The notes under the pieces are model-generated. The model saw only the letters and a program-made list of their open reading frames with translations. It was not told where the DNA came from and searched no databases. The position numbers were made by a program, and so were the translations under genes. DNA of 32,379 bases from Prolixibacteraceae bacterium (lineage in GTDB: Bacteria; Bacteroidota; Bacteroidia; Bacteroidales; Prolixibacteraceae): the NCBI GenBank assembly GCA_003457135.1, contig DMSQ01000011.1:1-32379 (forward strand), read 5' to 3'. Shown piece after piece: positions 1 to 7,040 of the stretch (its first letter is position 1; every line of letters starts with the position of its first letter).

Positions 1-14
1 ATGCCGGGCGCACC

Positions 15-49
15 AAAAAAAAGTCCATGCCAAAATCTGACATGGACTT
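15..49 (-). terminator. Intrinsic terminator of the csbD-ompA unit
   Basis: A perfect 9-bp stem (AAGTCCATG, 21-29, with CATGGACTT, 41-49) encloses an 11-nt loop. Read on the minus strand it is followed at once by a run of T (complement of the A-run at 15-22). It lies 37 nt past the stop codon of the minus-strand OmpA-like gene. Confidence 0.8.
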
Positions 50-85
50 AATACTAAATACTGAATTGATTGATTATTTGATTGA

Positions 86-1417
86 TTATTTTGTTTTGAT
101 GACTTCAAATGTTACCCTGCGGTTCAATGCGCGACCTTCTTCTGTGTCGTTAGTTGCAGCAGGTTTTGTTTCTCCAAGTGGTTTTTGCTTTGAAATACGG
201 ACCGCTTTAATTCCTGAAGAGGTTATTGCTTTGACAACCGACTTTATTCGTCTTTCCGACAGTTCCATGTTGTATTCCTCAGTACCCTTACTGTCGGCAT
301 TGCCGGTCAGGTCAACATTATAATCATTGTTTAATTTCAATAATTTGACCAGTTTTTCAATTTTTGCTTTTTCGACTTGTAGAATATTAGACTTATCATA
401 GTCAAAATAAACAGGTTCAATTGTCATTTCCGGAGAAACAGCTTCTATTGCAGCTTCTTCAATCACCGGACATCCATTATTTTCTTTGGGTCCTGCAACC
501 GTTGGGCATTTGTCAAGGTAATCTGGTACACTATCACCATCAGTATCAATAGGGCGACCGTCTTTGTCAACACTAACTCCAATTGGAGTATCAGGAGATT
601 TGTCTAATGCATCGACAACGCCGTCTTTATCCTGGTCGAGCGGGCATCCATTGGCATCCACTTTCCATCCTTTTGGAGTGTCCGGACATTTGTCGTCTTT
701 ATCGGCAACACCATCACCGTCTGCATCCGGGCAACCTTTCAGCGAAGTTAATCCGGCAATAGTCGGGCAATCGTCAATGTAATCGGCTACGCCGTCGCCA
801 TCGGTATCAATTGGACAGCCATTTTTATCAACAGTAACTCCTGCAGGAGTATCCGGACATTTGTCTTTATTGTCCGAAACACCGTCCATGTCCGAATCTT
901 TGGCCTTACCAAAATCCAGTTCAGCGCCTGCTGTAACTTTCCATAGATTTTCTCTTCCGGTTATTCCTTTGGCAACCGACTCAATACCACGAATGTAGCC
1001 AGCTTCCATATAAAGCGCAAAATTGGAGCTCATATAATATTTGCTTCCCAGGCCTAAATCGAAGTTAAAAGCTTCAACCGAATTGTCGAACAAATAGCCC
1101 GGCCCGGCAAACAGATAAGGACGTAAGTTTGAGTCTTCGCCTGAAAGTTTCAGTCTAAGGTTCAGAAACGGATTTACAAAATCAAGGTTGCTCTGCAATA
1201 TTGTTCGGTAGATACCCATGTTGCCTTTCAGCATGATATCAAAACGAGGGCTGAGGTACCTGCTTAAATACAATTCAGGAATGATACCAATACCGCCGTT
1301 CTCTATGGTTCCGTATGCGCCGGCGCCTCCGCCGAGGCCCCATTTTTTGTCTATCGTTTGAGCATTACTACTCATCGCAAAAACGACAATCAATGAAAGT
1401 AAAACTAATTTCTTCAT
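86..1417 (-). CDS. OmpA-like outer-membrane protein with thrombospondin type 3 repeats
   Basis: A 443-residue envelope protein. An N-terminal signal peptide ends near SSNAQ. Residues about 20-170 are glycine- and aromatic-rich and look like a small beta-barrel. Residues about 172-318 hold five calcium-binding thrombospondin type 3 units (DxDxDG loops with CPDTP or CPTxAG). Residues about 330-440 are an OmpA C-terminal peptidoglycan-binding domain with FDYDKSNI, NADSKGTEEYN, LSERR and GRALNRRV. Family knowledge says such proteins span the outer membrane and anchor it to peptidoglycan. In the fourth TSP3 unit both cysteines are lost together (DKSPDTP and DGRP in place of CP and GCP). The gene follows csbD by 32 nt and probably shares its promoter; a terminator sits just past the stop. 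Assignment is firm; the exact ligand is unknown. Confidence 0.93.
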   Translation of the reverse strand: MKKLVLLSLIVVFAMSSNAQTIDKKWGLGGGAGAYGTIENGGIGIIPELYLSRYLSPRFDIMLKGNMGIYRTILQSNLDFVNPFLNLRLKLSGEDSNLRPYLFAGPGYLFDNSVEAFNFDLGLGSKYYMSSNFALYMEAGYIRGIESVAKGITGRENLWKVTAGAELDFGKAKDSDMDGVSDNKDKCPDTPAGVTVDKNGCPIDTDGDGVADYIDDCPTIAGLTSLKGCPDADGDGVADKDDKCPDTPKGWKVDANGCPLDQDKDGVVDALDKSPDTPIGVSVDKDGRPIDTDGDSVPDYLDKCPTVAGPKENNGCPVIEEAAIEAVSPEMTIEPVYFDYDKSNILQVEKAKIEKLVKLLKLNNDYNVDLTGNADSKGTEEYNMELSERRIKSVVKAITSSGIKAVRISKQKPLGETKPAATNDTEEGRALNRRVTFEVIKTK

Positions 1418-1449
1418 ACTTTTTGGTTTTAATTTTAATTAATTTTCTA

Positions 1450-1635
1450 TTAAAGTGATGCAATAATCTTTTGCAACTCTTCCTTTGTTTTGCCAAGTTT
1501 TTCCTGAAGCCTTCCCAGAAGTTCCTCTTTCTTTCCATCCAGCAACATCAGATCATTGTCGGTTAAGATTGCGAATTTCTGTTTGAGTTTGCCTTTGGTT
1601 ACATTCCAATTTCCCTGCATTTCAGTTGAGTTCAT
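1450..1635 (-). CDS. CsbD family stress-response protein
   Basis: A small, highly charged soluble protein of 61 residues starting MNSTEMQGNWNV. The pattern GNWNxxKGKLKQKF, then LTDNDL, then GKKEELLGRLQEKLGKTKEEL is the usual CsbD family pattern. CsbD-like proteins are induced by general stress in many bacteria, but their biochemical role is unknown. An in-frame start 11 codons upstream (1668) is possible on paper. I chose 1635 because it matches the usual family N-terminus and because the predicted -7 box (1673-1680) would put the transcript start near 1666, inside the longer frame. The gene is first in a unit with the OmpA-like gene downstream. Confidence 0.88.
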   Translation of the reverse strand: MNSTEMQGNWNVTKGKLKQKFAILTDNDLMLLDGKKEELLGRLQEKLGKTKEELQKIIASL

Positions 1636-1672
1636 TTCTTTAAATTTTATATGTGAAAGAGTTTTCACCCAG

Positions 1673-1738
1673 CAAAGATGAGGGACTCTCAGGAGAAAAG
1701 TGTTACATAATTCCTGCGAAGACTTACAAAATTCACAT
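1673..1738 (-). promoter_or_regulatory. Regulon site copy 1 plus -7 box, upstream of csbD-ompA
   Basis: The 41-bp bipartite site occupies 1698-1738 and reads on the minus strand ATGTGAATTTTGTAAG at its start and TTATGTAACACTT at its end. The two cores, TTGTAAG and ATGTAAC, are 21 bp apart. Exactly 17 nt downstream lies CATCTTTG (1673-1680), a match to all but the first base of the Bacteroidota -7 consensus TAnnTTTG. This is the most diverged left half of the six copies. Confidence 0.65.
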
Positions 1739-1748
1739 ATTTCAAATA

Positions 1749-1814
1749 GTGTGAATGATGTAACTTAAAGCTAAAGTTATGTAACTCCTAAACATTATTA
1801 AGTGCCGATCTTTA
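1749..1814 (+). promoter_or_regulatory. Regulon site copy 2 plus -7 box, upstream of the glycine-zipper OmpA lipoprotein
   Basis: The site at 1749-1789 begins GTGTGAATGATGTAACTTA and ends AAAGTTATGTAACTCCT, giving two perfect ATGTAAC cores 21 bp apart. After a 17-nt spacer comes GATCTTTA (1807-1814), a weak TAnnTTTG match. The start codon follows 47 nt later. This copy stands back to back with copy 1, only 10 bp apart. Confidence 0.7.
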
Positions 1815-1861
1815 CTACGATAAAAATAAGTAGAAATCTTTAAACAATAAAAAACACCGTT

Positions 1862-2533
1862 ATGAAAAGAATCAGATTTATTACGATGATGATTTTGAGT
1901 ACCGCATTGATATTTTCGAGCTGCGCCTCTTTAAATAAAACACAAAAAGGAGGAGCAATAGGAGTAGCTGCAGGTGGCGCCATGGGCGCAGTGATTGGCA
2001 AGGTTGCCGGGAATACCGGGCTGGGTGCAATTATTGGCGCTGCAGTTGGAGGCGCTACAGGTGCAGTGATTGGCCACAAAATGGACAAACAGGCTGAGGA
2101 AATAAAGAATACTGTTCCGGATGCAAAGGTTGAACGTGTAGGCGAAGGAATCGTTGTGGAATTCAGCAGCAATGTTTTGTTTGGATTCGATAGTTCAAAT
2201 CTGTCGGCTGATGCGAAAACTAATCTTGATAAACTGGTTAAAATTCTGAATGTGTATCCTGATACTGATATTGAAGTTCAGGGACATACCGATAGTAAAG
2301 GTAGCGAGGCGTATAATCAGAATTTATCTCAAAACCGGGCCGCAGCAGTTTCCGGCTATCTGTACAATAAAGGAATAGCAAACGACCGGATCAGGACCAA
2401 GGGTTTTGGCGAAAATATGCCTAAATATGACAACAATACGGACAATGGCCGTACTCAGAACCGCAGGGTGGAATTTTTGATTACTGCCAATGAAAAAATG
2501 AAGGCTGAAGCTGAAAAAGAAGCTGGAAAGTAA
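1862..2533 (+). CDS. Glycine-zipper OmpA family lipoprotein (YiaD/Pal-like)
   Basis: A 223-residue lipoprotein. The lipobox FSSC places the lipidated cysteine at residue 21. Residues about 29-72 form a glycine zipper (repeated GGAxG, GAVIG, GAIIGAAVGGATGAVIG), likely membrane-embedded. Residues about 95-210 are an OmpA C-terminal domain with FGFDSSNLS, the GHTDSKGSEAYN peptidoglycan-binding signature, LSQNRA and GRTQNRRVEF. The likely role is to tether the outer membrane to peptidoglycan, as known for YiaD-type proteins. The tail is lysine/glutamate-rich. The gene is preceded by a strong copy of the regulon site and lies divergent from csbD-ompA, so two OmpA-domain proteins share one intergenic control region. 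Confidence 0.93.
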   Translation: MKRIRFITMMILSTALIFSSCASLNKTQKGGAIGVAAGGAMGAVIGKVAGNTGLGAIIGAAVGGATGAVIGHKMDKQAEEIKNTVPDAKVERVGEGIVVEFSSNVLFGFDSSNLSADAKTNLDKLVKILNVYPDTDIEVQGHTDSKGSEAYNQNLSQNRAAAVSGYLYNKGIANDRIRTKGFGENMPKYDNNTDNGRTQNRRVEFLITANEKMKAEAEKEAGK

Positions 2534-2618
2534 GCCAGTGTTCAGTCACAGTTTACAGTCGTAGTGTTCAGAAAGAAGTTATCAGGCTATCAGGCTGTCT
2601 GCTTGCCAACAGCAATGT

Positions 2619-2668
2619 AACCATTCAGCCATTCAACTATTCAGCCATTTAACCATTTACCATTTAAT
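2619..2668. repeat. Short degenerate tandem repeat (ACCATT-type)
   Basis: Six or so imperfect copies of a 7-9 bp unit built on CCATT(T/C) occur in the 178-bp gap between the OmpA lipoprotein and the PorT-like gene. Just upstream, 2579-2597 also repeats ATCAGGCT. No coding potential is seen; probably slippage-prone filler. Confidence 0.5.
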
Positions 2669-2711
2669 CAATAATCAAATCATTCACAAAAATCACAATT
2701 AAAAGCAGAAT

Positions 2712-3350
2712 ATGAAAAACAGATTATTATCAGTCGTATTAATCCTGGTGCTTTCAGCATCATTCGCAATTGCGCAGGAAAAATCTAAAATGTCATTTGG
2801 CATTTTAGGCGGTGTAAATTTCCAGAATTTAAACGGAAAACTTTCGAGTGGGGACAAACTCGATAACGACATGCTCCTGGGGTTCCATGGTGGTGTTAAT
2901 GTTCAGATTCCAGTTGCTCCGGAGTTCTTTTTTCAACCCGGATTAATGTTTGCCACAAAAGGTGCTAAAAACACATATACTCTTTTAGGTAGGGAATTCA
3001 CCGACGAAATCAAGCTCAATTATATTGAAATGCCTTTGAATCTGGTTTACAAAGGTGCATTGGGCAACGGATTTGTAATGCTTGGATTTGGACCTTATCT
3101 TGCTTATGGTATCAGTGGTAAGCAAATATTTCAGGGAAACTCTGTAACCATTGAGAGAGGTGTAGATTATAATGCATTTGATGCAGGGGCTAACATCTTC
3201 TTCGGTTATCAAATGGCAAGCGGTATCTTCTTACAATTGGATACCCAATTCGGGATGCTGAATATTAATCCTGAAGACCAAAATTCTCCCAATGATCAAT
3301 CAACCGCAAAAAATACAGGCTTCGGTCTGTCACTAGGATATAGGTTTTAG
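2712..3350 (+). CDS. PorT-family outer-membrane beta-barrel protein
   Basis: A 212-residue protein with a clear signal peptide (MKNRLLSVVLILVLSASFAIA, cleaved before QEK). The rest alternates short amphipathic strands with glycine and aromatic residues: FGILGGVNFQNL, FFFQPGLMFATKGA, LNYIEMPLNLVYK, GFGPYLAYGISGK, and a final GFGLSLGYRF ending in phenylalanine, the usual C-terminal signature of outer-membrane barrels. The size and the phrases KLNYIEMPLNLVYK and GxGPYLAYG are typical of the PorT/OMP_b-brl_2 family, roughly an eight-stranded barrel. Function within this broad family cannot be told from sequence. No copy of the regulon site precedes it; a strong terminator follows. Confidence 0.88.
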   Translation: MKNRLLSVVLILVLSASFAIAQEKSKMSFGILGGVNFQNLNGKLSSGDKLDNDMLLGFHGGVNVQIPVAPEFFFQPGLMFATKGAKNTYTLLGREFTDEIKLNYIEMPLNLVYKGALGNGFVMLGFGPYLAYGISGKQIFQGNSVTIERGVDYNAFDAGANIFFGYQMASGIFLQLDTQFGMLNINPEDQNSPNDQSTAKNTGFGLSLGYRF

Positions 3351-3388
3351 TATAGAGTTAGGTTTTTAGAGAAAAAGTCAATGTGAGA

Positions 3389-3422
3389 AAGGCCGTTCCC
3401 TAACAGGAACGGTCTTTTTTTT
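3389..3422 (+). terminator. Intrinsic terminator after the PorT-like gene
   Basis: The stem GGCCGTTCC (3391-3399) pairs with GGAACGGTC (3406-3414), with one G-T pair and a 6-nt loop, and is followed by eight T (3415-3422). It separates the PorT-like gene from the first mla operon. Confidence 0.88.
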
Positions 3423-3435
3423 GTACAAAATCAAT

Positions 3436-3500
3436 GTGTGAATCATGTAACTTATTTGGTAAACTATATAACACATTTCTTTCAGTTGTTTTCAAACTTG
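3436..3500 (+). promoter_or_regulatory. Regulon site copy 3 plus -7 box, upstream of the first mla operon
   Basis: The site at 3436-3476 begins GTGTGAATCATGTAACTTA and ends ACTATATAACACAT; its cores ATGTAAC and ATATAAC are 21 bp apart. The nearest -7-like box is CAAACTTG at 3493-3500, one nucleotide closer than in the other copies. The mlaE start is 21 nt further on. Confidence 0.65.
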
Positions 3501-3521
3501 CACGATATATTAAAAAGCTAA

Positions 3522-4316
3522 ATGGCTACTACTACTTCCAAAAAATACATATTTTCAAGAAGGCTTGATAACTATTTTACAGGGGTTCACAGCGCCTGGA
3601 AATTTACTGGTCTTTTTTTTAAGGAAGCATTTAAAAGACCTTTTCACCTTCGCGAAGTAATTAATCAATGTTTTGAGATTGGTCTAAGATCGCTGCCGCT
3701 GATTACTCTTACAGGATTCATTGTTGGTATTGTTTTTACTAAGCAATCGCGCCCTTCATTGGAAGATTTTGGCGCAACATCCTGGCTTCCTTCGTTAATC
3801 GGAATTGCTATTATTAAGGCATTAGGGCCGTTGGTCACCGCATTGATTTGTGCGGGCAAAGTGGGTTCCGGTATTGGGGCCGAAATTGGCTCAATGAAAG
3901 TGACCGAGCAGATTGATGCCATGGAAGTATCGGCCATCAATCCGTTTAAATATTTGGTGGTCACCCGTGTGTTGGCTACTACCATTACCATTCCTATTCT
4001 TGCATTGTATTGCAGTTTTGTCGGGTTGTATGGTTCGTATTTAAATGTTCACGCAGAGGAAACCAGCAGCCTGATCAGCTTTTATAAAAACGCATTTTCA
4101 ACGATCACCTTCATCGATATATTCACATCTGTAATCAAAACAATTGTTTACGGGTTCACGATTGGCATCGTCGGGACATACAAAGGATATCATGCAACAC
4201 AGGGAACCCGGGGAGTCGGAAAGGCTGCTAACCAGGCCGTAGTACTTGCCATGTTCCTGATCTTTATTGAGGAAGTGATTATTGTTCAGATTGCCAATTG
4301 GATCAGATTTTTTTAA
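3522..4316 (+). CDS. mlaE: MlaE-family ABC transporter permease (copy 1)
   Basis: A 264-residue inner-membrane permease of the Mla phospholipid transport system. The family core is clear: GFIVGIVFTKQSRP, LGPLVTALICAGKVGSGIGAEIGSMKVTEQIDAMEVSAINPFKYLVVTRV, then several hydrophobic segments and GVGKAANQAVVLAMF near the C-terminus. It would form the dimeric channel energised by MlaF and coupled to MlaD. It leads a tight mlaE-mlaF-mlaD operon (3-nt gaps) and carries its own copy of the regulon site. The Mla direction of transport (retrograde or anterograde) in Bacteroidota cannot be decided here. Confidence 0.93.
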   Translation: MATTTSKKYIFSRRLDNYFTGVHSAWKFTGLFFKEAFKRPFHLREVINQCFEIGLRSLPLITLTGFIVGIVFTKQSRPSLEDFGATSWLPSLIGIAIIKALGPLVTALICAGKVGSGIGAEIGSMKVTEQIDAMEVSAINPFKYLVVTRVLATTITIPILALYCSFVGLYGSYLNVHAEETSSLISFYKNAFSTITFIDIFTSVIKTIVYGFTIGIVGTYKGYHATQGTRGVGKAANQAVVLAMFLIFIEEVIIVQIANWIRFF

Positions 4317-4319
4317 ACG

Positions 4320-5096
4320 ATGGAAAACTTGAAACAACATATCATCAATAAGGAAGAAACGGTTATTTCTATTACCGGGTTATATAAGTCGTTTGACGAC
4401 TTGCACGTTCTAAAAGGGATTGACTTTAATCTTTTTAAAGGAGAGAATGTCGCTGTGCTTGGGAAATCAGGGACCGGAAAATCTGTTTTAATCAAAATTA
4501 TCGTGGGTTTACTCCAGCCGGACAAGGGCGAAGTGTATGTGCTCGGGAAACAGGTTGATCAATTAAGTGTTAAAGAACTGAATGCACTACGCATACGAAT
4601 CGGATTTTCATTCCAACACAGCGCTTTATACGATAGCATGAATGTTTACCAGAATTTAGCCTTCCCTTTGACCATGAATATAAAAAATCTGACCAAAGGT
4701 GAAGTTGATTTTGCGGTTGAAGAAGTTTTGGATGCAGTGGGCTTAACCAATAAAATCAAACAAATGCCATCTGATCTTTCAGGTGGTCAACGCAAACGAA
4801 TAGGCATTGCACGAACCTTAATCCTGAAACCCGAAATCATGTTATACGATGAGCCTACCTCAGGTCTCGACCCGATTACAAGCGCCGAAATCATTGAATT
4901 AATTAATGAAGTTCAGCAGAAATACAACACCAGTTCGGTCATTATTACACACGACCTTACCTGCGCAAAAAATACGGGCAACCGTATTGCCATGCTGCAT
5001 AAAGGAAAGTTTTTAAAATTCGGAACTTTTGACGAGGTTTTCTCAAGCGATAATGAGCAGGTCAGAGGTTTCTTTAATTACAATTTTATACAATAA
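4320..5096 (+). CDS. mlaF: MlaF-family ABC transporter ATPase (copy 1)
   Basis: A 258-residue ATPase. Walker A GKSGTGKS is at 48-55, the signature LSGGQRKR at 153-160, Walker B IMLYDE at 173-178 followed by PTSGLDP, and the H-loop histidine in IITHD at 211. The phrase HSALYDSMNVYQNLAFPL is typical of the Mla/Mkl group rather than other importers. It powers the MlaE permease on the cytoplasmic side. The start lies 3 nt after mlaE and the stop 3 nt before mlaD, so translation is probably coupled. All catalytic residues are present. Confidence 0.94.
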   Translation: MENLKQHIINKEETVISITGLYKSFDDLHVLKGIDFNLFKGENVAVLGKSGTGKSVLIKIIVGLLQPDKGEVYVLGKQVDQLSVKELNALRIRIGFSFQHSALYDSMNVYQNLAFPLTMNIKNLTKGEVDFAVEEVLDAVGLTNKIKQMPSDLSGGQRKRIGIARTLILKPEIMLYDEPTSGLDPITSAEIIELINEVQQKYNTSSVIITHDLTCAKNTGNRIAMLHKGKFLKFGTFDEVFSSDNEQVRGFFNYNFIQ

Positions 5097-5099
5097 GCT

Positions 5100-6077
5100 A
5101 TGAACGAATCATCAAATAAACGGGCAGTAATAGTCGGAGTTTTTGTTTTCATCGGTTTGGTATTTCTTCTGTCAGGAGTCCTGATTGTCGGCAATCTGCG
5201 CGAAACTTTTAACCGGAAAATGGAGCTGGTTTCACTTTTCGATGATATAAGCGGCTTGCAGCCCGGAAATAACATCTGGTTCTCCGGAGTTAAAATAGGT
5301 ACAGTGAGCAACCTTAATTTTTACGGAAAATCGCAGGTGAAGGTAATTATGAAGGTTGCTACCACAGCCAGGCAATACATCAGGAAAGATGCCAAGGTAA
5401 AATTAGGAAACGATGGCCTGATCGGAAATAAAATACTGGTTATTTACGGCGGCACCGAAGCGTTTGCCGAAGTTCAGGAAGGCGACACCCTGGAAGTTGA
5501 AAAAACTTTTACTTCGGAAGATATGATCAATACAGCTCAGGAAAATAATAAAAACATTTTGGTCATTACCAACGATGTAAAAGCCATAACCAAAAAGTTG
5601 GCTGCCGGCGAAGGTTCTCTTGGCAAATTACTTAACGACAGTTTATTATATGCAAATATCAATACCACTATTGTGTCGCTACAGGACGCATCTGCAAAAG
5701 CACAACAAATGCTTGGTTCTCTGGCCGAATTCAGTTCAGGCCTGAATAAAAAAGGTACGCTGGCCAATGAATTAACAACAGATACAGTCGTATTTAAATC
5801 GGTTAAAGCATCAGTTTTGGAATTACAGCAAATTGCTGATACAGCATCTGTGTTTATCACAGGACTAAAAAACGCCGCTAATAACCGGAAAACTTCAATC
5901 GGGGTGTTACTTCACGATGAAGAAGCCGGCGCTCATATAAAAGCATCGCTTAAAAACCTGGAAAGCAGTTCCAAAAAACTGGATGAAGACCTTGAGGCTG
6001 CCCAACACAATATTTTACTTCGGGGATTTTTTAAGAAGAAAGCAAAAGCTGCTGAGCGTGATTCAATTGGGGAATAA
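5100..6077 (+). CDS. mlaD: MlaD-family MCE-domain lipid-binding protein, long form (copy 1)
   Basis: A 325-residue protein with an N-terminal transmembrane anchor (residues about 9-30) and one MCE domain (about 40-135: SLFDDISGLQPGNNIWFSGV, DGLIGNKILVI). Family knowledge says six MlaD subunits form a periplasmic ring with a hydrophobic pore for phospholipid. After the ring comes a helical tail with three related units of about 47 residues (starting near GEGSLGKLL 170, KKGTLANEL 217 and KTSIGVLLHD 264). It ends with LEAAQHNILLRGFFKKKAKAA (298-318). The copy-2 homologue has only one unit, so this protein is longer by 93 residues, close to two repeats. It closes the first mla operon. Confidence 0.92.
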   Translation: MNESSNKRAVIVGVFVFIGLVFLLSGVLIVGNLRETFNRKMELVSLFDDISGLQPGNNIWFSGVKIGTVSNLNFYGKSQVKVIMKVATTARQYIRKDAKVKLGNDGLIGNKILVIYGGTEAFAEVQEGDTLEVEKTFTSEDMINTAQENNKNILVITNDVKAITKKLAAGEGSLGKLLNDSLLYANINTTIVSLQDASAKAQQMLGSLAEFSSGLNKKGTLANELTTDTVVFKSVKASVLELQQIADTASVFITGLKNAANNRKTSIGVLLHDEEAGAHIKASLKNLESSSKKLDEDLEAAQHNILLRGFFKKKAKAAERDSIGE

Positions 6078-6090
6078 CATTCCTTTCAAT

Positions 6091-6156
6091 GTGTGAATGA
6101 TGTAACTTATTCTTAAAGTTATGTAACACATCTGGAAAAACTTGCCCGTAAATTTG
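6091..6156 (+). promoter_or_regulatory. Regulon site copy 4 plus -7 box, upstream of the second mla operon
   Basis: The site at 6091-6131 begins GTGTGAATGATGTAACTTA and ends AAAGTTATGTAACACAT, with perfect ATGTAAC cores 21 bp apart. It is the best match to the consensus. Seventeen nt on lies TAAATTTG (6149-6156), a perfect TAnnTTTG -7 box. It begins 13 nt after the first mlaD stop, so the second operon has its own promoter. Confidence 0.78.
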
Positions 6157-6185
6157 TAAATATAACCAGCTTAGGCATAATCAAA

Positions 6186-7040
6186 ATGGGAAAATCAAAT
6201 CCTGCAGTCAAAGTTATCCCGAAAGTCCGGGATGTGGCGAAACAATCCATGACACGGCTTAGCGAGAAAACACTTGTTAAAACAAAAAATGCCGGTAACT
6301 TTTTAACAGATGTGGCCGATGTTTCCTTGTTTATGGCACACCTTACCAAAGAAATGTTTTCGGGCCACTTCGAATGGAAAGAATTTTTCCGCCAATGTTA
6401 TCAGATAGGATATAAAACATTGCCACTTATTTCAATTACCGGGGCAATTATGGGTTTGGTATTAACCATTCAATCCCGACCTGTTCTTGTTGATTTCGGG
6501 GCAGAGTCAATGCTTCCCGGAATGGTTGCCGTTTCGCTGATCAGGGAAATGGGTCCGGTGATTACAGCACTGATTTGTGCAGGGAAAATTGGTTCAGGAA
6601 TTGGTGCGGAGTTAGGTTCGATGAAAGTGACCGAACAGATTGAAGCCATGGAAGTTTCGTCAACCAATCCGATGAGGTTTTTAGTGGTCACCCGGGTACT
6701 GGCCGCCACGCTAATGATCCCATTGCTGATTTTATATGCTGATTTACTTGGCATTTTTGGAAGTTGGGGTGGCGCTAATATTAAGGGAGATGTTTCGTTT
6801 ACGCTATTTTTTTCACAGGCATTTAGCCATATTGACTTTATTGATTTTATACCTGCCGTTGTCAAATCATTCTTTTTCGGTGCGGTTATCGGATTGGTAG
6901 GTTCTTATAAAGGATATAATGCCGGGCGCGGAACAGAAAGTGTTGGTATTGCAGCAAATTCGGCTGTGGTGTTGGCTTCGCTCCTGGTAATAATTACAGA
7001 TATGATTGCAGTACAAATTACTGATATGCTAATATCATGA
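6186..7040 (+). CDS. mlaE: MlaE-family ABC transporter permease (copy 2)
   Basis: A 284-residue permease closely related to the copy at 3522. It shares ITGAIMGLVLTIQSRP, the block MGPVITALICAGKIGSGIGAELGSMKVTEQIEAMEVSSTNP, and ESVGIAANSAVVLAS. It is longer by 20 residues because of a basic N-terminal extension (residues 1-40, many K and R). It starts the second mla operon and its stop overlaps the next start by 4 nt (ATGA). Two full sets side by side point to an old tandem duplication followed by divergence, possibly with different lipid or partner preference. Confidence 0.93.
   Translation: MGKSNPAVKVIPKVRDVAKQSMTRLSEKTLVKTKNAGNFLTDVADVSLFMAHLTKEMFSGHFEWKEFFRQCYQIGYKTLPLISITGAIMGLVLTIQSRPVLVDFGAESMLPGMVAVSLIREMGPVITALICAGKIGSGIGAELGSMKVTEQIEAMEVSSTNPMRFLVVTRVLAATLMIPLLILYADLLGIFGSWGGANIKGDVSFTLFFSQAFSHIDFIDFIPAVVKSFFFGAVIGLVGSYKGYNAGRGTESVGIAANSAVVLASLLVIITDMIAVQITDMLIS

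Noticed and set aside
27..323. Open frame of 98 codons on the plus strand
   Set aside because: It is a shadow of the OmpA domain gene on the minus strand and runs over its terminator.
1749..1789. Regulon site as a Crp/Fnr-type palindrome
   Set aside because: The outer ATGTGT/ACACAT and inner TAACTT/AAGTTA dyads have different centres, and several copies lack them. The constant feature is the direct repeat of ATGTAAC with a 21-bp period.
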